Positions 18,168 to 27,039 of a stretch of DNA of 64,000 nucleotides are shown here, one piece after another (the stretch's first letter is position 1; every line of letters begins with the position of its first letter). The position numbers and the translations under genes were made by a program. The notes under the pieces are model-generated. The model was not told where the DNA came from, ran no database searches, and was given only the letters and a program-made list of their open reading frames with translations. The stretch is from Clostridiales bacterium VE202-21 (GTDB lineage: Bacteria; Bacillota; Clostridia; Lachnospirales; Lachnospiraceae), in contig BAIF02000010.1 of the NCBI GenBank assembly GCA_000509105.1, positions 1-64,000 of the forward strand. The letters run 5' to 3'.

Positions 18168-18779
18168 ATGAATGTATTATACCAGGAAGTGCCGTGGGGA
18201 GCGGGCGTATGGACGAACGAACCGGCGGAAGTGAAAATAGAAGACGGACGGTTGAACGTAACGGCTGTGCACGAAAGCGATTATTGGGAGAAGACACTTT
18301 ATGGGTTTCAGCACAGGGACGGGCATGCGCTGCTGACAGACCTGAAACGGACGGAAGCTATGGAAGTTACATTTCTCCTGGAGGATTTTCAAGAATTATA
18401 TGACCAGGCCGGGATGATGTTATGGTATGACGACGTACACTGGATCAAGATGACAATAGAAGTGATTGACAACGAGCCGAATATTTCAATTGTAGTAACG
18501 GATGTCTACTCCGACTGCTCGAACTTTCCGGTACCGTCCTGGGATGGAAAACATGTGACATTCCGCGTGTCTCCGTTTGAGGATGCGGTACTGATCCGTG
18601 TGCGTACCGGGGACAGCAGATGGATGACCATGCGGCTCGCGCGATTTCCTTATACGGATGGGATGAAAGCGGGGCCGCTGGTATGTGCGCCTATTAGAAA
18701 AGACTTCCGGGCGGTATTTACACGCTGGATAAAAACAGAGACTGATAAGGGACAGCATGAAGATCCGCCGATCTTATAA
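18168..18779 (+). CDS. DUF1349 concanavalin-like protein
   Basis: 203 residues with the DUF1349 pattern: VTAVHESDYWEKTLYGFQHRDGHAL near residues 27-51, YDQAGMMLWYDDVHWIKMTIE near 78-98 and VVTDVYSDCSNFPVPSWDG near 107-125. The fold is a beta-sandwich of the concanavalin-like lectin/glucanase type; members are thought to bind or act on carbohydrates but no reaction is established. No signal peptide, so cytoplasmic. It is the last gene of the DeoR-linked set, 16 bases after the PHP gene, and is followed immediately by a strong terminator. Confidence 0.85.
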   Translation: MNVLYQEVPWGAGVWTNEPAEVKIEDGRLNVTAVHESDYWEKTLYGFQHRDGHALLTDLKRTEAMEVTFLLEDFQELYDQAGMMLWYDDVHWIKMTIEVIDNEPNISIVVTDVYSDCSNFPVPSWDGKHVTFRVSPFEDAVLIRVRTGDSRWMTMRLARFPYTDGMKAGPLVCAPIRKDFRAVFTRWIKTETDKGQHEDPPIL

Positions 18780-18807
18780 GAAGGGGATGCTGTTCCCTTT
18801 CTTTTTT
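18778..18807 (+). terminator. Terminator of the DeoR-linked operon
   Basis: Ten-base stem AAGAAGGGGA / TCCCTTTCTT with a six-base loop and a run of T. The stem begins in the DUF1349 stop codon. Confidence 0.85.
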
Positions 18808-19134
18808 AGTAGGACGAAATAATGTTAACAGAAAAGACTCCGGTATTAGAACATTTAATATCCTCCAATCCTTATGCAAACTCCGATACATAAAATTTAT
18901 AGGACACATTAGATTACAGGATAAAGGCAAGGCAAACAAACAGCCCAATAAGCTGTGCAGCAGAAAGAATTGGAAGCGCAGTAGAAGGGTGTACCTTAAA
19001 ATGTTGATATGTATATAAAAAAGTTGTAATAGAAATAAACGGAAAGATTGATATATAATATGACTAAAAGGGGTCTGTCCCCTCTGCAAAAGGGTCAGCC
19101 ATTTTTGCAGAAGGGACAGACCCCTTTCATGTGG
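18808..19134. other. Intergenic region before yesN
   Basis: AT-rich, no supported gene. Its right end holds a repeat-A cluster (19066-19128) that runs up to the yesN -10 box. Confidence 0.5.
19066..19128. repeat. GGGGTCAGACCCC palindrome, locus 5 (three degenerate copies)
   Basis: Variants at about 19066-19085 (GGGGTCTGTCCCC), 19086-19109 (degenerate) and 19110-19128 (GGGACAGACCCC). The last copy ends six bases before the TATAAT of the yesN promoter. Confidence 0.8.
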
Positions 19135-19140
19135 TATAAT
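19131..19140 (+). promoter_or_regulatory. Extended -10 promoter of the yesNM genes
   Basis: TGGTATAAT with TATAAT at 19135-19140 and TG one base upstream. No good -35 is visible because the upstream DNA is repeat A. The start codon is 38 bases downstream. Confidence 0.5.
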
Positions 19141-19177
19141 GGTCTCAGCAAAAGAAAAATTCGGAGGTGATTGCAGC

Positions 19178-20752
19178 ATGTACAGTATCTTGATCGTGGA
19201 CGATGAAAAAAAGGAGCGTGAGGGCATCAGCAGGCTGCTTAAGCGCTATCATTTTAATTTAAAGATCAGCCAGGCAGTAAATGGTGAGGAGGCGCTCAAA
19301 GATTTTGAAAAGCATGAGTATGATATTCTCCTGACGGATATTAAGATGCCGTTTATGGATGGAATACAGCTAATCAAGGAGGTACAAAAGCGGGGATTGA
19401 ACCCCATTTGCATTATCTACAGTGCTTACGGAGAGTTTGAGTATGCGCAGAATGCCATTTCACTCGGGGTGCTGGAGTACTTGCTGAAGCCGATCCGTCT
19501 GGATGCGTTTGAAGACTTGTTCCATAAAGTGATTGACCTGTGCAGGGAGAAGGAGGAAATTGAGAAGGAGAAGGAGCAGACAAGACAGGCCTATGAGGAG
19601 GTCGCCGCTTACAGGCTTAGCTGGAATCTTCTGGGCTATCTGGAAGGGGATAGAGCAGCCGGGAAAGGGGAGCTGACAGTTTATAAAAAAGAGACGGTAC
19701 AGGAGCTGGAAGCAGAATTTGCGTTTGATAAAAATGTCTGCGTACCAGTGCTGATCTCCTGTTATTCCAACCTCTTCTCCATGGAGTGGGAAGCCTATCA
19801 AAACGAGATCGAAAAACAGCTCGGAGGGGAACTTCTTGTCATTAATAAAGCAGATAACCAGATTCTTGTTCTTGTAAAAAGAGAAGCACAGACTTTCCGG
19901 GCAAAAGAGCTGAAAAAGAAATGTGAACTGCTCATTGAACAATCGAAAAGAAAATATCAGACCGATGTATTTATCATCATCGGAAGCAAGACGGAAAGTT
20001 TGATTCAACTGAAGAAAGAGTATGAAGAGATGAAAGACCAGTTGGATTATCAGTTCTTTGTATCGGACAGTATGCTGATTGTGCATGACGAATCCTATTT
20101 TGTGAAAAAGGAGCAGGACATGCTGACTCTGTACTTTGAGCGTATCTTTAACTGTGCAAGAATGCAGGATTACGGCGGGATGAAAAAGGAGCTGGAAAAG
20201 GTATTTGCATATATTGAGAAACAGAGCGGATTCAGCTCGATATATGTGAAATACACATTTACCGATGCCGTTAAGAAAATCAATGAGTATACAAAATCAG
20301 ATATTGATCTTATGACGTATCTGGAAAGAATATATGAGGCCCGCTCTTTTGAGGAAGTCAGCCAGACGGTATATGAAGTGTTAGATGACATGGCAAATCA
20401 GAAGAAGAACGATGAAAAAGAAAACAGGCTCGTACGGATGGCTAAAAATATCCTATATGAAAAGTACGGCGATTCCAGCCTGAGTGTGTCCTCCATTGCG
20501 GAGGAGATGCATGTGTCATCGGCTTACCTCAGCAGTCTTTTTAAAGTTGAAACCGGCGAAAATCTGGTAAAGTTTATTACCAAATACCGCGTTGGAAAAT
20601 CAAAAGAGCTTTTGAAACAAAGTAATATGAAAATTGGTGATATCGCGGCTGCTGTGGGTTATATCAGCGTTTCCTACTACATATCAATCTTCAGAAACCA
20701 TGAGGGATGCAGCCCTGTTCAGTATAGGGAGAAGATGAATGAAGACAATTGA
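19178..20752 (+). CDS. yesN: YesN-type response regulator with AraC output domain
   Basis: 524 residues. Receiver domain 1-120 with D8, D9, phospho-acceptor D54 (LLTDIKMPFMDG) and the conserved lysine in LLKPIRLDAF. A long middle region of no clear catalytic motif follows, then a C-terminal AraC domain from about 420 (SVSSIAEEMHVSSAYLSSLFKVETGENLVKFITKYRV... IGDIAAAVGYISVSYYISIFRNHEG). ATG 19178 follows GGAGGTGA, so the 13 codons before it are not used. It overlaps the kinase gene by 14 bases. Such pairs control the neighbouring carbohydrate ABC transporter, here the gene at 22513. Confidence 0.9.
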   Translation: MYSILIVDDEKKEREGISRLLKRYHFNLKISQAVNGEEALKDFEKHEYDILLTDIKMPFMDGIQLIKEVQKRGLNPICIIYSAYGEFEYAQNAISLGVLEYLLKPIRLDAFEDLFHKVIDLCREKEEIEKEKEQTRQAYEEVAAYRLSWNLLGYLEGDRAAGKGELTVYKKETVQELEAEFAFDKNVCVPVLISCYSNLFSMEWEAYQNEIEKQLGGELLVINKADNQILVLVKREAQTFRAKELKKKCELLIEQSKRKYQTDVFIIIGSKTESLIQLKKEYEEMKDQLDYQFFVSDSMLIVHDESYFVKKEQDMLTLYFERIFNCARMQDYGGMKKELEKVFAYIEKQSGFSSIYVKYTFTDAVKKINEYTKSDIDLMTYLERIYEARSFEEVSQTVYEVLDDMANQKKNDEKENRLVRMAKNILYEKYGDSSLSVSSIAEEMHVSSAYLSSLFKVETGENLVKFITKYRVGKSKELLKQSNMKIGDIAAAVGYISVSYYISIFRNHEGCSPVQYREKMNEDN

Positions 20753-22412
20753 CTGGAGAGCCCGTTTTAACCAAATGCATTTTTTAAATAAAGTCCGCCT
20801 GATTTACAGCCTGATTCTGATTATACCGATCCTGCTGCTTGAGTGCCTGATCTGTATTACTTCCAGCAATTTCATCAAAGAGCAGCAGATGCTGGAGGTG
20901 AGGAGCATGATTGAGCGTAATTACCAGGACATCCAGAATCAAATGAAGCAGTGTGAAAAATCACTGCTTTATCTATCCAGCAATACCATGCTAAAAGAGT
21001 TTCTTGTGACCGGAGATGATGAATATATGAAACGTCTGACGCTTTCCAAAAATGTAGCGCCGCTGGTCTACAACAGCCTGCTGTCAACCCAGGATTTTTC
21101 AAAGATACTTATCTATTCAGGAAAGAATTTCAGCATATCCTACGATCTGTTCAAAAATGATTCGGAAGCGCAGGATAAGGAATGGTACCGGGAAACGGAA
21201 AATACAAGCAAGACTCTCTGGTGGTATGAAGAAGAAAAGGAACAATTCTTTATCACCCGCTGTGTCAGAGATTCTGTAACGGAAAAGAAATTAGGAATTA
21301 TCCGGATTGACCTCAAAGGTGAGATTCTGGCAAAAAGCTTTGAAATATTTTCCGGGGTACCCGTGGAAATCCGTTTGCTGGGAAAAGAAAATGAATTCTA
21401 CCGTTATACCAATATAGGCGGGGAGGGGGGGCATAAAACCGGATATGAGGCGTCTATGGATATGGGACAGTCCGACTGGCAGATTCAGTATGCCGTAGAC
21501 CAGTCGTATTTTTCAACTATTTTTCACCCGAGGATCTTAATATCACTCATGATTGTCATGCTTCTGCTTGCATGTGTCTGGATCCTGGTTAACCGCAGTA
21601 CAAAGTACCTGCTGAAGCATCTGTACCGGATTATTGACGGTGTAAAAAAGGTGAATGACAGCAATTTTGAAATCGAAATAGATGAGTCGTCGGGGGATGA
21701 GATCGGAGAATTAGCAAAAAGTATCAACCGAATGTTGAAAAAAATCAGGATGCTGATCGAGGAAGTGTATAAATCTGAGCTGGACAAAAAAAATCTCGAA
21801 CTCAACCTCCTGCAGTCGAAAATCAATCCGCATTTTTTGTATAACAATCTCTCCGCCATCAACTGGATCGCGATTGAAAAGGGGGAGGACAGGATTTATG
21901 AAATTACGACGCAGATGGCAACATTTTACAGGACGGCGCTGAACAGGGGAGTGAATATAGACAGGCTGCGAGTAGAGATTGACAATATTATGTCTTACAT
22001 AAAACTACAGTTATACGCTCATGAGGATTCTTTTCAGGCGGAATATGAGATTGAGGAGGCCTTGCTGGACACCCGGATCCCTATATTTATTATGCAGCCC
22101 CTGGTAGAAAATGCAATTGAGCATGGAATCGACACGCTGCGGGAAGACAAAGGTAAGATTAGGATACATATTTTCTCAGAGGACGTCTGGTTAGTGATTC
22201 ATATATGGGATAATGGGAAGGAACTGTTTGGGCAAATCGGAGACTCAGAGCTGAATTCTGAAGAATTTGGATATGGCGTCAGTAATGTAGATAAACGGAT
22301 AAAGCTGCTGTGCGGTGAATCCAGCGGAGTGAAGATCCGGGCAGACAAGACCGGAACCACTTCGGAAATACGTCTAAAAAAGGATACGATCGTATTGGAT
22401 GCAAAATCTTAA
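20739..22412 (+). CDS. yesM: YesM-type sensor histidine kinase
   Basis: 557 residues. Membrane segment near residues 17-42, an extracellular sensor of about 225 residues, a second segment near 268-290, a HAMP domain (about 290-345), then a His_kinase domain (NLLQSKINPHFLYNNLSAINW, with the phospho-acceptor His in NPHFLYN) and a HATPase_c domain with PLVENAIEHGI and WDNG. LytS/YesM-type kinases of this kind sense extracellular sugars or an associated solute-binding protein. Starts inside the 3' end of yesN; transcribed as a pair. Confidence 0.92.
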   Translation: MKTIDWRARFNQMHFLNKVRLIYSLILIIPILLLECLICITSSNFIKEQQMLEVRSMIERNYQDIQNQMKQCEKSLLYLSSNTMLKEFLVTGDDEYMKRLTLSKNVAPLVYNSLLSTQDFSKILIYSGKNFSISYDLFKNDSEAQDKEWYRETENTSKTLWWYEEEKEQFFITRCVRDSVTEKKLGIIRIDLKGEILAKSFEIFSGVPVEIRLLGKENEFYRYTNIGGEGGHKTGYEASMDMGQSDWQIQYAVDQSYFSTIFHPRILISLMIVMLLLACVWILVNRSTKYLLKHLYRIIDGVKKVNDSNFEIEIDESSGDEIGELAKSINRMLKKIRMLIEEVYKSELDKKNLELNLLQSKINPHFLYNNLSAINWIAIEKGEDRIYEITTQMATFYRTALNRGVNIDRLRVEIDNIMSYIKLQLYAHEDSFQAEYEIEEALLDTRIPIFIMQPLVENAIEHGIDTLREDKGKIRIHIFSEDVWLVIHIWDNGKELFGQIGDSELNSEEFGYGVSNVDKRIKLLCGESSGVKIRADKTGTTSEIRLKKDTIVLDAKS

Positions 22413-22512
22413 AAAGTTGATAACCAGTTAAAAATTTTATTATTTTTTCAAAAGAATGCCATAGCTATAATGAATATATACCAAAGTAGACAAAAAAAGA
22501 AAGGGGATTGCT

Positions 22513-23805
22513 ATGAAAAAGAAAAAAGTACTTAGTATTTTACTTGCAGCGGTTATGGCAACAGCAATGATGGCGGGGTGCGGCGGAAAAGAAGAAGACA
22601 CATCCACAGGCGAAAAGAAAGAAACAGAAAACAAAACGGTCAGCATAATGGGCTGGTACGACGAGGATGATATGGAAGGTGTAATCAATGCTGTGAATGA
22701 ACAGCTTGACGGAGCATATACGCTGGAGTATACCTACGTTGCACTTTCAGACTATAACAATGTGCTTGGCACCCAGCTGGCATCGGGTGAAGGCCCGGAC
22801 ATCGTGCTGGATGGAGCCGAATTCCCGGCGAGGGTTAAGGCGGGTAATGTGGAGGAAATTACGGACAAGGATTATGTAAAAGAATTCAGTGAAGCCGGGC
22901 TTTCTCTCGCAAGCAAGGATGGAAAAGTATACGGAATACCGTCCTATGGTTGGTTTTCCGGTATGTGGTACAATAAAGATATTTTATCAGAATGCAATGT
23001 AGAGGTACCGAAGACATTTGATGAATTTGTGGCAGCATGTGAGAAGATCCAGGCGGCCGGACATCAGGCCATGGGATTCGGGCTCGCAGACGCGGATACG
23101 GCGCAGGCCTCCCTGATGGGATATCTTGAAAATTCATTTTATCACAATAATTCCGACAATTCTGACGGTATAGATTTTGATGCAAAATTTGCCGCAGGCG
23201 AGGCTACGCTGGACGGAAATATCAATGACTGTGTTAAAAAATGGTATACATTAATTGAGAAAAAAATTATCACACCGGAAATGCTTGGGATTTCGAATCA
23301 GGATGCACTGAATACATTTAAAGCGGGGGATGTTGCGTTCTTCAATGGGGGCCCTTGGCAGTATACGGAGATCAAGGAAGCAGGAGTAAACTTTGGCCTG
23401 ATGCCGCAGCTGAGCGAAAGTGGCGAAAATGTATTCACCGGCGGCGGTCCGGCTGCAAGCCTAGGAATCAATGTAAATGCGGCAAACAAAGAGGGCGCTG
23501 AAAAGACATTGGAGGCATTTGCTTCTGTGGAGGTGCAGCAGGCATTTATTGATGCGAACCCGGGATCACCGAGTTACAGAAAAGGTGTGGAGACTGAACT
23601 TCCGGATGAGTATGCAGAGATCGCAGAGTGCGTCGAGGCAGGCAATATTGCTGTCAATTGGGACCGCTGGTCTGTCAATATGCCGTCACAGACAATGATT
23701 AATGAATCCATTGCACAGATCCAGGGGATGGTATCGGGGGATTTAACACCGGATGACTATGTAAAGGCAATGGACGCTAAGGCGGATTCGATTCGATATG
23801 AGTAA
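22513..23805 (+). CDS. Sugar ABC transporter solute-binding lipoprotein (family 1)
   Basis: 430 residues with a lipoprotein signal peptide (Lys-rich start, hydrophobic core, MMAGC with lipidated Cys23) followed by an acidic linker. The mature part is a family 1 (MalE-like) binding protein: GPDIVLDGAEFP, GKVYGIPSYGWFSGMWYNKDI, FFNGGPWQYTEI, GGGPAASLGINVNAANK. It captures an oligosaccharide or glycoside at the cell surface for the permeases at 25302 and 26189. A TATAAT lies at 22466-22471 and AAAGGGG precedes the ATG. A strong terminator follows; the permeases are then separated by a 1.5 kb insert, which is unusual for this operon type. Confidence 0.92.
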   Translation: MKKKKVLSILLAAVMATAMMAGCGGKEEDTSTGEKKETENKTVSIMGWYDEDDMEGVINAVNEQLDGAYTLEYTYVALSDYNNVLGTQLASGEGPDIVLDGAEFPARVKAGNVEEITDKDYVKEFSEAGLSLASKDGKVYGIPSYGWFSGMWYNKDILSECNVEVPKTFDEFVAACEKIQAAGHQAMGFGLADADTAQASLMGYLENSFYHNNSDNSDGIDFDAKFAAGEATLDGNINDCVKKWYTLIEKKIITPEMLGISNQDALNTFKAGDVAFFNGGPWQYTEIKEAGVNFGLMPQLSESGENVFTGGGPAASLGINVNAANKEGAEKTLEAFASVEVQQAFIDANPGSPSYRKGVETELPDEYAEIAECVEAGNIAVNWDRWSVNMPSQTMINESIAQIQGMVSGDLTPDDYVKAMDAKADSIRYE

Positions 23806-23838
23806 GGCTGATAAATGTAGTAAAAAATAAAAGAGCGC

Positions 23839-23871
23839 AGGCTGTACGGGATCTTGTACAGCCTGTTTTTT
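23839..23871 (+). terminator. Terminator after the solute-binding gene
   Basis: Perfect nine-base stem AGGCTGTAC / GTACAGCCT, eight-base loop, then six T. Such hairpins often give extra expression of the binding protein over the permeases. Confidence 0.88.
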
Positions 23872-24049
23872 CGATTTATAAAAAAGACTTTTCTTGTGAA
23901 ACCTCTCGTTTTTAATTGCCTGAGCGCAACAGTTGAAAAATAAAATTATAAACAATTACCATAGGTTGAATCTATGAGTACAAGCAGTCTGAAAAAATAG
24001 TTTGAGAATGGAAACGGGTAGAAATTAAAGCATTAGTTAAATAGTGGGA

Positions 24050-24700
24050 TTAGGAAATCTTATCGACTTTGAATTCGATTTGAGGTGTTAGCTTGTCCAA
24101 AAGAATAGTAGATGAACGAGAACTAATATGTATACGTTCTTTTTTTAATAAAGAGCGAGGTCGTTGATTTGATTCATAATCACGAGCCCCTTGTTTAAAA
24201 GTTGAACAACATGAAAAATCACATTTAGCAGAGCCATCTGCATTTGATTGGATTATGAATACAAAACTTTTTATATCTGAGCGAGAGGTAATGAGGTAAT
24301 CCGCTTTTATTTGTGTATAAAAAGGGTACATATGTGGCATATATGAAAAAAGCATAAATTCAATGTCAAGAGTATCCTTCATCCGGACTAATGCTTCTAG
24401 CCTGGGAACTACCATTTCATTGTATTGAGCAGCTTTCTTGATCTGCTCCAGTTTTATTGTACCATCAAGAATTTGGGAAATAATTTTTTTTCGATTATAT
24501 TTTGGAAGAGAGAGATCTTTGAGATACTGAAATCCTGCGAGATGAGGAAAATCTTCAGATAAAAAGGTGAGGTTAATAGTATAGAGTTTGTTTTTATAAC
24601 CATAGGTGAAAACATACTTATAATCTGTTAGTTCGTTCCAAACAGAAGCAGCCTGATAAAAAATATCATTTGTTGAAGATGTCAGATATTGTCCCCCCAT
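24050..24700 (-). CDS. PBECR4-domain (Barnase/EndoU/colicin/RelE-like nuclease fold) protein
   Basis: 216 residues. Residues about 15-150 match my recollection of the PBECR4 domain: WNELTDYKYVFTYGYKNKLY, FLSEDFPHLAGFQYLKDLSL, KIISQILDGTIKLEQIKKA and a late IKADYLITS. PBECR domains are small nuclease-fold domains predicted from phage and polymorphic-toxin contexts. The C-terminal 60 residues are basic and unplaced. ATG 24700 is directly preceded in frame by TGA, and its ribosome site is poor, so expression may be low or coupled. It lies alone on the minus strand, downstream of a structured RNA with a consensus promoter, inside an otherwise continuous ABC operon. Catalytic activity is inferred. 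Confidence 0.6.
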   Translation of the reverse strand: MGGQYLTSSTNDIFYQAASVWNELTDYKYVFTYGYKNKLYTINLTFLSEDFPHLAGFQYLKDLSLPKYNRKKIISQILDGTIKLEQIKKAAQYNEMVVPRLEALVRMKDTLDIEFMLFSYMPHMYPFYTQIKADYLITSRSDIKSFVFIIQSNADGSAKCDFSCCSTFKQGARDYESNQRPRSLLKKERIHISSRSSTILLDKLTPQIEFKVDKIS

Positions 24701-24721
24701 TCAAAGAAAGATAGAGTGCTC

Positions 24722-24900
24722 AGATAATAAATGAGACCTTGCATGAGCAAGGCCCCATTAATGCGTTTTCGTTCGATTCCTAAGAATCTATTCGGTTTGT
24801 GGTTACCGCATAACCCACGGGCAGGCTCCACAATCAGCTGCATGCCGACACAGTTAATTGCTTCAACACCTACGATAGCTGATCACTGCCGCTATCCTCT
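24722..24900 (-). ncRNA. Candidate structured RNA upstream of the PBECR4 gene
   Basis: Transcript predicted from about 24900 leftwards. It can form several local hairpins: GATAGC / GCTATC arms at its 5' end, GTGGGTTA / TAACCAC around a TGCGG loop, GATTC-TTAG-GAATC, and a final ten-base stem GGGGCCTTGC / GCAAGGTCTC (24733-24756, one mismatch and one wobble). No ATG-initiated frame of convincing type lies within it. The length of about 175 bases and the density of stems fit a stand-alone RNA such as raiA, or a leader of the nuclease gene. I cannot test the family match from sequence alone. Confidence 0.45.
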
Positions 24901-24906
24901 AAAAGC

Positions 24907-24934
24907 ATTATAACACAAATAAGCTTTAAGTCAA
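24907..24934 (-). promoter_or_regulatory. Consensus promoter of the structured RNA / PBECR4 unit
   Basis: On the minus strand TTGACT (24929-24934), 16-base spacer and TATAAT (24907-24912), among the best sigma-A matches in the window. Confidence 0.8.
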
Positions 24935-24975
24935 GATCTCTATGAGCTTTTTTGAACTCGGGGAGCCAGATCATT

Positions 24976-25170
24976 GTTACTGTTCACACCCTGCGGGCGT
25001 GCACAGTAACGGCATCTGCCATTTAAAGTCGCCTACGGCGAGGGGTGTTATGCGCCAGTGGCGCATGTTTAGCACGGACCGAAGCGAGCGGAGACCAGAT
25101 GCTCCGAGACCATCACGTCATCGGCTCCGATGCCGTGCAGCGGGGTGCATGGCTCCGTGAATGTAATATT
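24976..25170. repeat. Dispersed repeat B, long copy
   Basis: About 195 bases bounded by GTTACTGTTCAC on the left and a degenerate CCGTGAATGTAAT on the right. It is similar in inverse orientation to 55869-56013 (shared blocks GCTGCACGGC, GCGACTTTAAATG, CAGATGCCGTTACT), with an extra 50 or so bases in the middle. A terminal hairpin (24976-25010) matches the solo copy at 15773. Confidence 0.75.
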
Positions 25171-25301
25171 GAGTTCACTGTTATTATATGTAGATTTGAT
25201 AAAAAATTTGATGATTAGATAAAAAATTTATTATATAAACAGATATTCCTCCATCTTATAATGAATTTATAAAAGAGATGATCTGAAAGGAAGAGGAAAA
25301 A

Positions 25302-26189
25302 ATGAAGAAGGCATACAAAATGAAAAATGGCGCGCCCTATGTGATTATGGTACTTCCGGCGCTTTTGGTTTTTGTCACGTTTTTTATTCTGCCGCTAATA
25401 TTTACCGCAAAGTACAGTTTTTACAGCTGGACTAATTTTTCGCAGGAGATTACATTTAACGGCTTAGAGAATTATAGGAAGATATTTGACGACCCCATTC
25501 TGGCAAAGGGAATCAAAAATACACTTATTTTTGCTTTTGTAACGGTTACCGTACAGAGCCTGATTTCTCTGCCCGTATCGGTTTTTCTGAATTCAAAAAT
25601 CAAAGGGAGCAATATCTACCGCGCGATTTACTTTGCGCCGGCAGTTTTGAGCACATTGGTTGTTGGTTATCTGTGGAAATATCTGATGTCCTCCAGCGAC
25701 TACGGTTTTATTAACCAGGTACTTACCGGAATGGGATTTGAGAAGGTGAATTTTCTGGGCAATGCGCAAATTGCGCTGTTCGCTATTATTACGATCTCTG
25801 TGTGGCAGTGGTTTGGCTGGTCCATGGTGATTTATCTGGGCAGTTTACAAAGCATAAGTGAAGAGCTGTATGAGGCCGCCTCGGTGGATGGGGCGAACGG
25901 ACTGCAGAAGTTCTGGCACATTACAATTCCGGGACTGGCGCCGGCCATTAAGATCAATTTTGTAACGAGTACCATATCGGGCCTGAAGATATTTGACCTG
26001 ATTCTGGCAACTACAAACGGAGGACCGGCACATCAGACGGAGACGATTCTGTCCCTGATGTTCTCCAAGTTTTCGGATGGAAATTATGGGTATGCATCGG
26101 CCTTTGGTATGGTATTTTTGTTAGTCAGCATGCTGGTTGCGGCAGTGATGCTAGGAGTATTTAAGAAATGGGAGGATCGGCTGGGATAA
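25302..26189 (+). CDS. Sugar ABC transporter permease (MalF-like)
   Basis: 295 residues with six membrane segments. The binding-protein-dependent transport motif EAASVDGANGLQKFWHITIPGL lies near residues 190-211, as in MalF/UgpA. It pairs with the next permease to form the channel for the sugar delivered by the 22513 lipoprotein. A TATAAT at 25257-25262 may be a separate promoter. The stop overlaps the ATG of the next gene. No ATPase gene is present nearby, so a shared MsmK-type ATPase elsewhere in the genome is likely. Confidence 0.93.
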   Translation: MKKAYKMKNGAPYVIMVLPALLVFVTFFILPLIFTAKYSFYSWTNFSQEITFNGLENYRKIFDDPILAKGIKNTLIFAFVTVTVQSLISLPVSVFLNSKIKGSNIYRAIYFAPAVLSTLVVGYLWKYLMSSSDYGFINQVLTGMGFEKVNFLGNAQIALFAIITISVWQWFGWSMVIYLGSLQSISEELYEAASVDGANGLQKFWHITIPGLAPAIKINFVTSTISGLKIFDLILATTNGGPAHQTETILSLMFSKFSDGNYGYASAFGMVFLLVSMLVAAVMLGVFKKWEDRLG

Positions 26190-27022
26190 TGAAAAAGAAA
26201 AAGATCTATATAAACGTTTTGAAGCATTTGATTTTAATTGCGCTGGCGGTTGTTGTACTGATTCCGGTTTATTATCTGATTGTGACCACTTTCAAATCAG
26301 GGGCCGAGGCTGCTATGAATCCGATGGGGCTTCCATCCTCTATAGATTTTAGCGGTTACATAAAGGCATTTCAGGATATGCAGTATCCACGGGCATTTAA
26401 AAATACGCTAATCGTCACCGCATGTTCGGTTGTGGGGATTATATTTACCAGTTCCATGTGCGGATATGTACTGAACAGGAAAGGGAAATATAGAATCACA
26501 CAGTTTGTTTTCCTGCTGATCTTATCAGGCATGATGTTTCCTTATCAAATGTCAATCATGGGACTTTACAAGCTGATCCGCGGGATGGGGCTTATGAACT
26601 CGCTGCTGGCGGTTATTTTAATCGATATTGCAATTAATATTCCATTTGCTACTTTTTTGATGAAAAACTTCATCGCCACCGTCCCAATTGAGCTGGAGGA
26701 GGCTGCCAAGATCGACGGCGCAGGAGTGTTCCGGACATTTTCAACGATCACGTTTCCGCTGCTCAAGCCGGTGATTGCTACCGTGGCGATTCTGAATACA
26801 CTGAATGTATGGAATGATTTTATGGGGCCGCTGTACTTCTTACAGACAAGGGAAAAGGATGTCATCCTGCAGGAGGTTTACCGGAATATCGGTCAGTTTT
26901 CCACAGACTGGACCAGCCTGTTCCCGATGATGGTGCTGGGCGTACTGCCTCTTCTGGTCTTTTACCTCTTCATGCAGAGATTTATTATCAGCGGTGTGAT
27001 GGCCGGATCTGTCAAGGGATAG
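26189..27022 (+). CDS. Sugar ABC transporter permease (MalG-like)
   Basis: 277 residues with six membrane segments and the EEAAKIDGAGVFRTFSTITFPLLKP motif (EAA loop) of MalG-type permeases. ATG 26189 overlaps the stop of the preceding permease by one base; an in-frame ATG at 26168 would add seven codons. It completes the permease pair of the YesMN-linked transporter. It is followed after 17 bases by the remains of an SGNH hydrolase, so the original operon coupled uptake to deacylation. Confidence 0.93.
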   Translation: MKKKKIYINVLKHLILIALAVVVLIPVYYLIVTTFKSGAEAAMNPMGLPSSIDFSGYIKAFQDMQYPRAFKNTLIVTACSVVGIIFTSSMCGYVLNRKGKYRITQFVFLLILSGMMFPYQMSIMGLYKLIRGMGLMNSLLAVILIDIAINIPFATFLMKNFIATVPIELEEAAKIDGAGVFRTFSTITFPLLKPVIATVAILNTLNVWNDFMGPLYFLQTREKDVILQEVYRNIGQFSTDWTSLFPMMVLGVLPLLVFYLFMQRFIISGVMAGSVKG

Positions 27023-27039
27023 GAAGGAGTGACGACAGG

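Noticed and set aside
24942..25160. 72-codon frame after the structured RNA
   Set aside because: It is the reading of repeat B; the composition follows the repeat, and there is no start signal.
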